64,000 bases of DNA from Siphonodentalium dalli (GCA_032622095.1 CP136067.1:129163990-129227989), one strand, 5' to 3'; shown: positions 35,204 through 45,959, counted from the stretch's first letter. The notes: a model not told the origin generated them from the sequence alone. Numbers and translations are program-made.

Positions 35204-35800
35204 GAGAGTGCATATTTTACCGGACCTTTCTGAACAGATTCATCGATATAAAACAGTAACTTTAAACGAAAGACATCAGTGATCAGGACCTTCTGTCACA
35301 ATTATTTACTTTTTCTTCAATTATTTTTCCACGAATTGGGGAAGTACATCTGGCTATTCTACAAAATTACTTTTAGAGTATATAGGTAAGAAATGCATTA
35401 AAACTAATTCGGTAATGCTTATGGGAGTATATGAAGCATTTATATGAGTTTTATGTATATTATTTCGGTAATTTTTATGAATGTATGTGAAGCATTTTAT
35501 ATGAGTATAATGTATATTTATCAGCCGTTTTATCGGAACCACCCCTAGTTAACTGGTCCTGCTAATATTATGATGGTGTGGCAAACAGATGCTGTTAAGA
35601 AATTGTACTGTTGTCGTTCTCAAGTTGTAATGTTCACGGTGTTAGGATAGTCTGATCGAATCGAGGAAGAGCTGTTATGTGTATATAAAACATTAAAAAA
35701 AACCCATATAAATATTAAAATATATTGTTGCAAACCGACCAAAAAAAAAAGTATACTGTCGTTTTGCAAACCCCATGCAGCGCAGCCATTATTAAAGATG
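35204..35800. other. A/T-rich spacer with a two-copy ~57-bp repeat
   Basis: At about 35406-35520 the words 'ttcggtaat', 'tatgaagcattt' and 'atatgagt...atgtatatt' occur twice in tandem. Nothing else is recognised. Confidence 0.4.
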
Positions 35801-36216
35801 GATAATCCGAATTAACGCTCCCAAATTACTATTTCTTTGGCTTCTGAGGTAAAACATATTTGATTCGAGTCGATGAACCCATCAAAGGCATTCAAAGCTC
35901 GGAGTGATCAGATATCGATTTTTGAAGTTTGTTATTTGCAGAGATGTGCACATATTTGTGGCCCAGAAAACAGTCATCAAACCGACGGCCTCGGACAAAA
36001 TTGAGGATGAAGAATAAAATCAAGTGATACTCAAGTGATAATGCGGCCATATTTCGTTGAACAAAATGGTGATAAATAACACGTTTTGGGAAATTTTATA
36101 CCATAGTTTACAGCGGTTAGCATTATTTTGTTGCAATTAATCGATTCTGATAACTAAAGCGTATTTTGAAGAAATGTTGCTGGTGTAACTTGATGTCTGC
36201 TCGGATTGAGTATCTA
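35801..36216. mobile_element. 'GGTACTCAATC' family MITE, inverted copy
   Basis: Inverse of 34218-34648: begins 'gataatccgaattaacgctc', and ends 'gctcggattgagtatc'. It shares 'gataaataacacgttttggg' and 'ttgcaattaatcgattctga' with copy 1 in reverse. Its flanking TTAA is lost. Confidence 0.7.
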
Positions 36217-36449
36217 TATGTTTAAATATGCATGTTCCCGAAGGTTAGATTTTTCTCAAACCTATCGTATTAGCCAAACACCGCCAAAAAAATAGAAAAA
36301 ATAACCGTAATTTCTCCAAACAGCATAATTTTGCCCCACCGCAATAATAGGAATTTAGTTGGACAACCCAACGTCATAGCAATTAGCAGAACCTCTTAAC
36401 CAGGGATGGGAACGCGAGATGCGAAAAACATATATATCTAAAGTTGGCC

Positions 36450-36838
36450 TTAACCGTTTACCCAACAGAACGGCCCTGTGCCAATGCATTCTCTTATATA
36501 TGCGAGTCGACCATAGGTCGCCTCGCATATATAAGAGAATGCATTGGCTTAACACATTAAAAATTATAAAATTGTTAAAGAATATAAGAAAAAATGGTAA
36601 AAAAAGATTTTTTTAGGCCAATGCATACTCTTATATATGCGAGGCGACCTATGGTCGACTCGCATATATAAGAGAATGCATTGGCACAGGGCATAACTGT
36701 AACTATCACAATGTTGTCAAGGAGCCGGTTCCAATGATATCCATATTTGTATGGTTCTATTGAGACAGACCGAAGATATTTTAGGCTGTTGAAGCTTTAT
36801 TTGGCCGGTTTTGGCCGGTTTGTTGGGTAAAGGGTTAA
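36450..36838. mobile_element. TTAA MITE with nested double-hairpin element
   Basis: TTAACCGTTTACCCAACA at the left, TGTTGGGTAAAGGGTTAA at the right. Hairpins at 36480-36548 and 36617-36685 (one substitution in the latter). Same orientation as 26229-26661. Confidence 0.88.
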
Positions 36839-36898
36839 AGATTATACGGACCTCTAATACCACACAGCCCAACGATATCAGGAATGTGGTAAAATACA

Positions 36899-37003
36899 AA
36901 ATGGCATTAATAACACAGAAATGGCATTAATAACACGGAAATGACATTAATAACACAGAAATGGCATTAATAACACAGAAATGGCATTAATAACACAGAA
37001 ATG
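36899..37003. repeat. 20-bp tandem repeat, five copies
   Basis: Unit 'atggcattaataacacagaa' with single changes in copies two and three. Confidence 0.9.
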
Positions 37004-38000
37004 CTTAATATTGCATCTGCAGTGAACAAACATGGATAAATATTCAAGCGAGTGTCCACAGGCTCCATATATACCTTGACCAATAGCCCAAAAAATCGTA
37101 TCAGTTATAAAATCTTGAATTGAAGGTCAAGTATTTTACAAATATGTGAGTTGAACAATATCACTTCCGTTTCAAACATTAAACCAATCTGAAATGTTCT
37201 TCTGCATGCATAACTATTTTTTTTTGTTGTGTGAAGAACCAAAAACAACATAAAACAACATAAATATTATTCAACCACGTTTGCTATAATCTGACGACAT
37301 AAACACTCAATACTGATTAATCTCTTCCGACATTATGTTGTTTTATGTGACTTTTCCTTCAAAAAATAGTTCTGCAAATGGCCGCCGAGAAACTAATATA
37401 TGCAATGACAATTTTTTTAATTTATTTTCTCGCAGACATACATGATTTCAGATAGTAAACTGAACGCATTCCCTAGTTGGGTTCATAAACTAGACAATGC
37501 ATGGCGTTTGTTATTTCTTGTCCAATGACCAGCCTTGAAAATTGTGGTTTTTATTTTATTTAATCCACTTTCTTTTACATAATTATAACGTATATCTCAT
37601 ATTGTTAGGGTGAACAGGTGTTGTTGTAGTACTATAGTATACATTGGTTACAGAGGATAGCGATTTATTTTCCTTCAAAATATTAGTTTGAAATTGAGAT
37701 TTTTAGAAAATTCACAAATGGGGCGCCCTTCTTAAAATACATCGCAACGTCCGCACGTGACTCTTAATTGATTAAGGATTTCTGGACCATATTTTGTTGT
37801 GTTTCATGAAATATGCACACTCGTTGGTTCTGACATCAGAAACAGACCATGTACATTATAACGCAGACCGTCAGTTCTAATTATATGTTTCAGTTCCACA
37901 AAGTCCTATGTCTGGAATCTGGACCTTATGCTATAGTAAGTTCGCTGTACCGGTTCTAGCCGGCGGGTCACACACATTATAGATCATTATAGTCACTGGC
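37004..38000. other. Spacer without recognised gene
   Basis: A/T-rich. A short inverted pair, 'acataaaacaacat' near 37250 and 'atgttgttttatgt' near 37338, is the only structure I see. Confidence 0.4.
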
Positions 38001-38044
38001 GACGTCTGTCAATTAGACTCGCTCCTTTATGTTGGGATATACAG

Positions 38045-38262
38045 ACTTGACTTCTAAATCGATGGCTGATATATTGTTTCCAAACAGACCGTCCCGTCGG
38101 AGGAAGTGCCCCCGGATGAACGTGACGGGTCACCAAGATCACATGCTTTTCAGAGAGAGACCCATCGACAACAACACGTACGCATTTAGCATACATCCCG
38201 AGGCGCAAGTTCCTCAGTGGGCGTGGTACTATACTACGTCGAACAGTGATTGGGCGAGATGA
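38045..38262 (+). CDS. Candidate terminal coding exon
   Basis: After 'gttgggatatacag' (possible acceptor) a frame stays open for 72 residues to TGA at 38260. It passes through SKSMADILFPNRPSRRR, NVTGHQDHMLFRERPIDNNT and PQWAWYYTTSNSDWAR. Codons and residue mix look like a soluble protein and unlike the flanking DNA. An in-frame ATG at 38029 is an alternative start. I do not recognise the family. A 121-residue frame on the other strand overlaps but has poorer composition. No upstream partner exon was identified. Confidence 0.35.
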
Positions 38263-38512
38263 TATCTTATGATGATTACACTTATATATGCATATAATTA
38301 CATTCGGCCAACCGCTATCAAGACCATGGCTCACAATTAATACCAAGCGACAAATCATGGTAACATAGACATTGTTGAACTTGTATAAGAAATACTAATA
38401 TTCCAGGACGCCACAATAGTGCCGTGATTGTGTTTAATATATGCATATACGATCTCCATCAATGACTAAGAACCGAGACTGCCATCAGCTCCGAGATATA
38501 TGAAAATATCAC

Positions 38513-38988
38513 AGGGGGGGGGGGGGGTGAAAAAAAAACTTCCTGCTTGTTTTTTAGTGTTTTGGCAATGAGTTGGGCTTCAAAACCACTTTGAATGAGA
38601 TAAATAATGTAATTCTAACTGGTAAAATGACTGCAGGCAGTTATCGTGTTGTATTTTGTTGCAAATTATGAAATCCAAGATGGCCGCTGGCAGCCATGTT
38701 TTTTTGGCCGAATGACCTCAAAATGACTCATTCCTATTTACATGTCCATGTTAACATCCATGATAAATAGTATGCACAGAAATTCATATACAGCTGTTTA
38801 CAGTGAATTTCCATCCGCAAATCTCTGTTTTAGTGTTTAAAAGGGGGTGGGTGTACAAAAATGGTCGGAAAAAACTGCCGTAAACGGAAAAAAATTTGGC
38901 GGTGGGGGTGGGTGGGTACAAAAAATGATCGAAAGGGAAAAAATGCCATACGTGCCTGAACAAAAATTTCCGACCCCCCCCCCCCCTG
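38513..38988. mobile_element. hAT-like MITE, copy 2, with 8-bp target duplication
   Basis: AATATCAC flanks both sides (38505-38512 and 38989-38996). The ends are G-run and C-run tracts: 'aggggggg' at the left, and 'catacgtgcctgaac' followed by 'cccccctg' at the right. It shares the 'catacgtgcc' block and a 'gccgaatgacc' repeat unit with 31186-31627 in inverse orientation. Confidence 0.72.
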
Positions 38989-39027
38989 AATATCACGGAA
39001 AAAATATTATGAAAATATTTTTGTAGG

Positions 39028-39103
39028 TTTTTAATTCGCGCAGCTAGGTGCGCGAATTTAAAGTGCTCGAATTCAAAACTGAGCGGAAAATAGTACTGCG
39101 CCC
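39028..39103. repeat. Copy of the 'gaattcgcgc' palindromic repeat
   Basis: 'ttaattcgcgcagctagg', 'tgcgcgaatttaaagtgc', 'gaattcaaaactgagcgg' and 'aaaatagtactgcgc', as at 3771 and 9916. Confidence 0.6.
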
Positions 39104-39104
39104 A

Positions 39105-39338
39105 GTAACCCAGTTACAATAATTTTTTATTATGAATTGGAACGGTATATTATTCATTTGGAGGGGAGTTCCAGGTAAAATGAGCAGACGACATACTTGC
39201 GAAATGATAATACAAGTTCAGAGGGTTCATATTAATTGAAATGAAATGTTTGGATAATAAGTTCAACAAACGACCTATTATCTGAACATTTCCTACATGG
39301 TAACTACTCATCAATGAGTATTTAGCATAGAACGGTTA
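39105..39338. mobile_element. Decayed TTAACCC..CTATACTAAATG family MITE
   Basis: Interior blocks 'ttcatttggaggggagttcc', 'gagcagacgacatac' and 'gtaactactcatcaatgag' match 34661-35203. The right end 'gtatttagcatagaacgg' is followed by TTAA; the left end is poorly kept. Confidence 0.6.
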
Positions 39339-39406
39339 AGATGAATCATCATGTTTGTAGACCTGTTGTCTTTAATTGTGTTCTTGTGAGTTTATCGTGG
39401 AACGGA

Positions 39407-39868
39407 TCAAGCCTTAGTTTAGTGTGCCTGAATGAGGTCCCCAGATGGTGAATTTATTGACGCTATCCCGCATAGCGGGCTAGCATAACTAAATTCACCC
39501 TCTGGAGACCTCATTCTGCTAGGCCTCATCTTCTCTCGAACGGTTCTTTATTATAAAAATTTTATAGAAACTTCTTCACATAGATGCTATTTCTTGTTTA
39601 GTTTAGTTTCTCTTTATCCATAAATTGGCAGACGACACATTGAACAATCGAGGTTCCCAATTGGTGTACATTACAACATTCACCATTTGGGAACTTCGAT
39701 CTGAGTCTATGTCTTCCATAGCAGATGAGGCCATGTAGAATGAGGTCCCCCAGAGGGTGAATATGGTTATGCCAGCCCGCTGTGCGGGACAGCATCACTA
39801 AATTCACCCTCTGGGGGGGGGGGGGACCTCATTCTGCAAATGACAGGCACATTAAATTCAGACTTGGA
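39407..39868. mobile_element. Long double-hairpin element of the 91-bp family
   Basis: Hairpins at 39429-39519 and 39737-39834, the second lengthened by a G-run. They are separated by about 215 bp that include a third small palindrome ('gttcccaattggtgtac' region, 39651-39700). The outer ends 'ttagtgtgcctgaatgagg' and 'cctcattctgcaaatgacag' are inverse. The interior recurs at 54540-54780. Confidence 0.75.
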
Positions 39869-39874
39869 AAGGAT

Positions 39875-40736
39875 CCAGATTTATCTGAATGTAATTCATC
39901 CAGGGTATCTGATATATTGATAAGGTTTAGTGGTTTTATGGGAGTGGTAATAGGTTTTATGGGAGTGGTAATAGGTTTTATGGGAGTGGTCATAGCTCAT
40001 GGCAGGTCTGGTTAACCCTTTACCCAACAAACCGGCCAAAACCGGCCAAATAAAGCTTCAACAGCCTAAAATATCTTGGGTCTGTCTCAATAAAACCATA
40101 CAAATATGGATATCATTGGAACCGGCTCATTGACCACATTGTGATGGTTATAGTTATGCCCTGTGCCAATGCATTCTCTCATATATGCGAGTCGACCATA
40201 GGTCGCCTCGCATATATAAGAGAATGCATTTTTTCTTACATTCTTTAACAATTTTATAATTTTTAATGTGTTAAGCCAATGCATTCTCTTATATATGCGA
40301 GGCGACCAGATTTATCTGAATGTAATTCATCCAGGGTATCTGATATATTGATAAGGTTTAGTGGTTTTATGGGAATGGTAATAGGTTTTATGGGAGTGGC
40401 AATAGGTTTTATGGGAGTGGTCATAGCTCATGGCAGTTCTGGTTAACCCTTTACCCAACAAACCGGCCAAAACCGGCCAAATAAAGCTTCAACAGCCTAA
40501 AATATCTTGGGTCTGTCTCAATAAAACCATACAAATATGGATATCATTGGAACCGGCTCATTGACCACATTGTGATGATTATAGTTATGCCCTGTGCCAA
40601 TGCATTCTCTCATATATGCGAGTCGACCATAGGTCGCCTCGCATATATAAGAGAATGCATTTTTTCTTACATTCTTTAACAATTTTATAATTTTTAATGT
40701 GTTAAGCCAATGCATTCTCTTATATATGCGAGGCGA
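39875..40736. repeat. 431-bp tandem duplication, two copies
   Basis: 39875-40305 is repeated at 40306-40736 with few changes. Each copy contains a 21-bp 'gttttatgggagtggtaata' triplet and the left part of a TTAACCCTTTACCCAACA MITE with a double-hairpin insert. The first copy stops within the loop of a hairpin (40275-40305). Only the second continues to the MITE's right end (TTAA at 40801-40804). Both copies share a deletion in hairpin 1, so that deletion is older than the duplication. Confidence 0.9.
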
Positions 40737-40804
40737 CCTATGGTCGACTCGCATATATAAGAGAATGCATTGGCACAGGGCCCTTCTGTTGGGTAAAGGG
40801 TTAA
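40443..40804. mobile_element. TTAA MITE with nested double-hairpin element, in the tandem duplicate
   Basis: TTAACCCTTTACCCAACA to 'gttgggtaaagggttaa'. Hairpin 1 (40596-40661) has lost its last bases and the start of the interior. Hairpin 2 (40706-40774) is intact. Confidence 0.85.
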
Positions 40805-40858
40805 AATACAGACCCGACGTTGTACTGCGTTAGCTGTCGAATCTGTGTTTTAAATGTT

Positions 40859-41579
40859 TTAAAGGCCCACTTAATTTCCAAATGCCCAGATAACATTATA
40901 CATAACATATGCCTTATTATATACCATGCCCAGATAACATTATACATAACATATGCCTTATTATATACCATTTGGAAGAGAAATCAAAATATATATATTC
41001 CACCAGAATACGCCCTGTCACTAACCCGCGGCCATATTGGATCCACCAGGCCCGGTTCCGTGGTTTTATTGCTATTGGTCAAAGTTCTGGAGTAGCATTC
41101 CGTATATGGAAGTCATGAATTATTCATGACTTCCATATATCGAAATGCTACTCCAGAACTTTGACCGGTAGCAATAAAACCACGGAACCGGGTGGATGAA
41201 TCTCTGAAACCACGAAACGGAGCTGAATGAATCCAATACGGCCGCGACTCAGTGATCTCGCTTATACGGAACAGCGGTGGCCTAGGAGTGTCCACCAAGT
41301 GTTAGAGACTCTCAGATTCATTTAAATAATTCCCCCGTTGTCAACCCATAATTCATCATAATTCAAATTAAGAGATAGTGTTATTCCATTTCCATTGAGA
41401 ATAATATAATTTATAGTCCAGAACACACCTCGGTACTTCGACAAAAACATTATGTTCCCAGTTTATTCGACCGGATCAGATGATAATACAATGTTTTGGA
41501 GCTTTCTCTTTCAATGTTATATAATATGGAATAGTTTGTATATAATGTGATCTGGTGATTCGAAAATTAAGGCCTTTAA
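40859..41579. mobile_element. TTAA MITE ('TTAAAGGCCCACTTAATTT') with palindromic inserts
   Basis: TTAAAGGCCCACTTAATTT at the left and 'aaaattaaggcctttaa' at the right. Contains a two-copy 44-bp tandem (40882-40970) and the long palindrome 41041-41197. The right third matches 44460-44669. Confidence 0.75.
41041..41197. repeat. Near-perfect palindrome, ~77-bp arms
   Basis: 'cccggttccgtggttttatt', 'caaagttctggagtagcatt' and 'atggaagtcatgaat' return inverted with three or four mismatches and almost no loop. Flanking 'cgcggccatattggat' and 'atccaatacggccgcg' suggest that the inverted ends continue outward to 41250. Confidence 0.88.
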
Positions 41580-41629
41580 CAAGAACTGAGCTCATGAATG
41601 CGAATTTGGGTTCATGGATATATCTACAC

Positions 41630-42159
41630 GTATACCAGACCAGGCACATCCCGAATTCCACTGTTATAGTGGTATTCCACTATTATAGTGGTATATGACT
41701 ATAACATATTCATATTTCCTTTATTTGCGTCGGGAATAGAAGACGGCGCATATAATAACAGTCCACGGCCAAATATCACTCTTAACAATATCGCAGCGAA
41801 TGAAAAGTCTTCCGACAAAATTCGTTGTGCAATCTTTTGCGCCAGCTTTGTTATTCAATGATATTATAATATTACCAATATATGTCTATCTAAATGACAA
41901 TAGCAGGATGACTCAATCACTCCTACATAACAATATTTCAACTAATTGCATGCTAATTGAGTTGCTTATCGTGTGCCGTGATGAGTAATCATTCTCCTGG
42001 ACAAACTATATGTATGATACCGTATTAGTGCGACCTGATTTTGAATAATATTTGTGTTAAATATGATTTTGGATTATCCATCTTTTATCAAATTAACACA
42101 ACGGTAAAGATCATATACCACTATAATAGTGGAATTCAAGATGTGCCTGGCCTGTATAC
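41630..42159. mobile_element. TIR element with ~30-bp ends, probable TA target
   Basis: 'gtataccagaccaggcacat' and 'ccgaattccact' at the left; the inverse 'agtggaattcaagatgtgcc' and 'tggcctgtatac' at the right. An internal 'ccactattatagtgg' palindrome is next to each end. A 62-codon frame inside has no recognised similarity. Confidence 0.7.
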
Positions 42160-42799
42160 TCGGGCTTGGGATGAATATTGAAGGTCTTACGACAGGCAGC
42201 AGCAGAAAAATAGAGTTGCCCCGCTGTAACAAACGCCGCAGAATGAAAAGTTGAAAACCAAAAGGCCACAGCCTTATTGTGATGAATTATTACGTTAACC
42301 TGTTTGATTGATATTAATTTTGGTTCAGGTTAGATTGATCAAAATGCTCATCCCCACAAGCCGACATGGCTCCATGTGAATAATTATTATTTAGAGCACA
42401 ATCCCATTGTTATAATTCAGTGATTATCCCATTGTTAGGCGCACGCAACTCATAACAGACAAATCGCACGGGTGCTTTAAAGTGGGACCAGTTCGTGTTG
42501 TTTCTGACATATCTTTGTGCGTCGTGGTCAAAACACACTCAATGGCACATTTCCAGTTGATTGCATTATGTGGGATCAATTGTGCTCTAAGTCCGTCAGA
42601 GCACGCGAATAGTTCTTTAAAAGAATAAATCTCGTCTTCGACTCGATTGATTCTGGTAAAGAACAATTATTGTGCTCTAACCCTTACGCAAACAAGCATT
42701 TATTCAATGGACACAGTCGTTTTAGCGATGTGAACGTTTAGTTCAAAATTTCCAATATGGTTTTAACGGTTTGATGATAAGGTCTGCACACGAGAAGTA
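42160..42799. other. Spacer without recognised gene
   Basis: No repeat structure or coding sequence that I can support. The 80-residue minus-strand frame at 42424-42666 has no splice context or recognisable motif. Confidence 0.4.
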
Positions 42800-43051
42800 T
42801 TAACCCTTTACCCAACAGAACGGCCCTGTGCCAATGCATTCTCTTATATATGCGAGTCGACCATAGGTCGCCTCGCATATATAAGAGAATGCATTGGCAC
42901 AGGGCATAACTGTAACTATCACAATGTGGTCAAGGAGCCGGTTCCAATGATATCCATATTTGTATGGTTTTATTGAGACAGACCGAAGATATTTTAGGCT
43001 GTTGAAGCTTTATTTGGCCGGTTTTGGCCGTTTTGTTGGGTAAAGGGTTAA
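42800..43051. mobile_element. TTAA MITE with a single-hairpin remnant
   Basis: Complete TTAACCCTTTACCCAACA termini, but only one 69-bp hairpin (42830-42898). It is bounded by the left flank (CCCTGTGCC) on one side and the right flank (GGCACAGGG) on the other. The ~140 bp interior and the second hairpin are gone. Confidence 0.88.
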
Positions 43052-44191
43052 TCTAGATCGCATTATTTTAGATAAACTTGGTTTCGCCATGGCCTAAAAC
43101 CAAAATATAACAGCGGTCGGCAATCGAGTTGTCTTACTGATGTAAGGCCCGTCACGTGACCATGTATGTGGATATCACGACCATGAATCACGTGATTTCG
43201 AGTTGAAATAAAAATGGCGGCTTTTGAAAATGAAGTACATATAGCAAAAGATACAGTTCTTTGGTAAGAATGTTAGAGAAAACTATCAAGTGTTTTGGTA
43301 CAAATATATACTCAGAACAAATGTGTATAAATTCCACACAACATGTGTTACATTTTATCTTAAAACAAAATTGTGTAGAAATCACTCATGTAAAATGTAA
43401 CGAGTATAAAAATACGTTCACCCGTTCACCTGTTCACCTGTTCATTCATTCACTCGCAAACTTGCCTGGTATTTTGTCAGTCATTTCGATACAGAAGGCT
43501 GTATTGTGGCAGAAAACGAACGCATAAACACTGATAAATGCTTATAAAACGCATCTGTACCTCATCTGTGTGAGAAGTAACAACGCTATAGTGCAACCTA
43601 CAGTGATGCAACTGATATTTGCCTGTGCGCGTGGCATGCATTATTATTTTGAAAGAATCAATTCTACATGTATTTTGAAGGACATTGTTAGCAGCACCGT
43701 TACACGTATAGCATAACAGGACTGTTGTAAAATTAAGGGTTGCTAGGAATGTCGCTAGATTGAGGGTAATTCCTAAACCACTGGTATGCACACAAGCGAT
43801 GCTATTTCTTGGGTACATATTGTGGAGGTATGTCAACCAAATATAAACAAGAGAATCGGTAGCATAGCGGCAGAGTATTGAATTAGAAACTTGTTCACAT
43901 TTAGGTTAGGTATTCCATATGCCTTGAAAAGGGTCTAAATAGTATGAAGATACAGAAATAAATCACAGCAAGAACGCTGTCATCACAACTAACAGATGGA
44001 AGTTAAAAGGATCGTAACCTGATGTAGAGTCTTAATAAATTTAGAAAATAATTTAGAGCGTATGCAAGATGCCGAATGAAATTTATAGCCAAATGGTTTA
44101 ATTTAGACATTTAAATAGTATATGTATGTTGTAGAAAGAGACGAAAATATAATGTATGTATATGTAGTCTGCAGGAATTGTGTATTCAATG
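43052..44191. other. Spacer without recognised gene
   Basis: Contains two CACGTGA words near 43153 and 43190, a short 'gttcacctgttcac' repeat near 43425, and a 29-bp word (43681-43709, 'gttagcagcaccgttacacg' core) that is repeated at 44762-44790. Confidence 0.4.
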
Positions 44192-44669
44192 TTAAAGGCC
44201 CGCTTAATTTTCGAGTCGCCGATTAATTATTTTATAGTGACTTGATATACTGTTTTAATAACAATCTATGCCATAAAATATGATTAAATACTATAATTCA
44301 TCACTATTTGAAACGTCTGTGTCTCAGAAGATACCCACAGAGAAATAGAAAACTGCTGAAATCATAGAATGACTTCCCCCCTCTGGCACCCAGAATGAGA
44401 CAGCATTCAAATTTTTTCAATGGAAGGGGAAGAATGCTATCTTTAAAATATAGAGTTATTCCCCCTGCATTGAAAATAATACTGATTTTTACTTCAATCT
44501 TGATGACAAAACGCGTTGGCAACTGAACAAAAACAACATGTCCACAGTTTATTACACCGGATAAGTTGATAATACACTGTGTTGGAGCTTCCTCTTTCAA
44601 ATGGTATATACTATGGCATATATTTTATATAATGTGATCTGGGGGTTCGAAAATTAAGTGGGCCTTTAA
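44192..44669. mobile_element. TTAA MITE ('TTAAAGGCCCGCTTAATTTT'), clean copy
   Basis: TTAAAGGCCCGCTTAATTTT and 'cgag' at the left; 'tcgaaaattaagtgggcctt' and TTAA at the right. The ~98-residue minus-strand frame inside is not conserved in the relative at 40859-41579. Confidence 0.8.
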
Positions 44670-44789
44670 TGGGTAAAAATATCACCACTATCATCATAAG
44701 TTCCAACAACGCGGAGGCGATTCCTCTAAGCGAAGAACAACATCTTTTCGGCACTAACTGGACAATGTTAGCAGCACCGTTACACGTAT

Positions 44790-45232
44790 ATGTGACCCGC
44801 CATATCAAATCCAGTCGGAAGTCGGGATTTTTTTTACCCTGTGCCAATGCATTCTCTATGGTCGACTCGCATATATAAGAGAATGCATTGGCCTAACAAT
44901 TTTTTAAAATTTTGATAATTTTTTCTTGTATTCTTTAACAATTTTATAATTTCACATATACAGAGCCCCAGACAAACATGAGCAGACGACACTCTTCTAT
45001 ATGCTTCTATATATGTGTGGGGCTCCCTGCAGGGTAATGGATGTTTTTTATTTTATGTCCTAAAAATTGTCAGAAACATTTATTTTAAAAAAATGATAAA
45101 AAATTGTTAGGCCATGCATTCTCTTATATATGCGAGGCGACCTATGGTCGACTCGCATATATAAGAGAATGCATTGGCACAGGGTAAACAAAATCCCGAC
45201 TTCCGACTGGATTTGATATGGCGGGTCACATA
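44790..45232. mobile_element. TIR element ('GTGACCCGCCATATCAAATC') with nested double-hairpin element
   Basis: Terminal repeats of about 44 bp: 'gtgacccgccatatcaaatc' and 'cagtcggaagtcgggattt', with exact inverses at the right. Nested at 44838-45185 is a TA-flanked double-hairpin element whose left hairpin (44843-44892) is shortened to 50 bp and whose right hairpin (45111-45178) lacks one base. A relative is at 55180-55601. Confidence 0.87.
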
Positions 45233-45534
45233 TAACAACAGAAATGTTCCTTCTAATGCCGTAGCTTTGGTAAATATGTATTTTATATGCACGTTGTCGT
45301 CCGTATTCTGGCACCATAAATGCCTTTAAAATACCATGCAAACTTGCCATTGCATGCACGTACCCTAAGCTGTATTATGGCATGACATTAAATAGAGGAC
45401 GGAAATATAATGCGTGAATAGGACGGACATATAATGCATGAGAGCTCACAAAAACATAGTAAAATACAAAAACATGAACTCACTTAGAATGGCGCGCTAT
45501 CCGTTAACATTTTCATGACAGGAGCTTCCTGAAT

Positions 45535-45923
45535 AGGTCGCCCCTAGCATATATAAGAGAATGCATTGGCCTAACAAATGTTATTTTATTTTTGATAATT
45601 GTTAAAAAATGTACGAAAAAAATGATAAAAATTGACAAAGAATGTAAGAAAAAAATGATAAAATTGTTTAAAGATTGTAAGAAAAAAAAGAGATAAAATT
45701 GTTAAAGAATTTAAGATACAAATTGTTATAGAATGTAAGAAAAAATGATAAAAAATTGTTAAACAATGTAAGAAAAAAATGATAAAATGATAAAAATTGT
45801 TAAACAATGAAAGAAATATTGATACAAAAAATTATAACAAATTGTTAGGCCAATGCATTGTCTTATAAATGCGAGGCGACCTATGGTCGACTCGCATATA
45901 TAAGAGAATGCATTGGCACAGGG
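45535..45923. mobile_element. Double-hairpin element with expanded interior
   Basis: The left hairpin is a remnant (45535-45570) and the right hairpin (45849-45917) is complete. The interior is an array of about eight ~25-32 bp units ('gttaaagaatgtaagaaaaa' plus 'atgataaaatt'), probably grown from a word that occurs once or twice in other copies. Confidence 0.8.
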
Positions 45924-45959
45924 TTTTTAACGTTGCGCCAGCGCAGCTGCCGCCATGAA

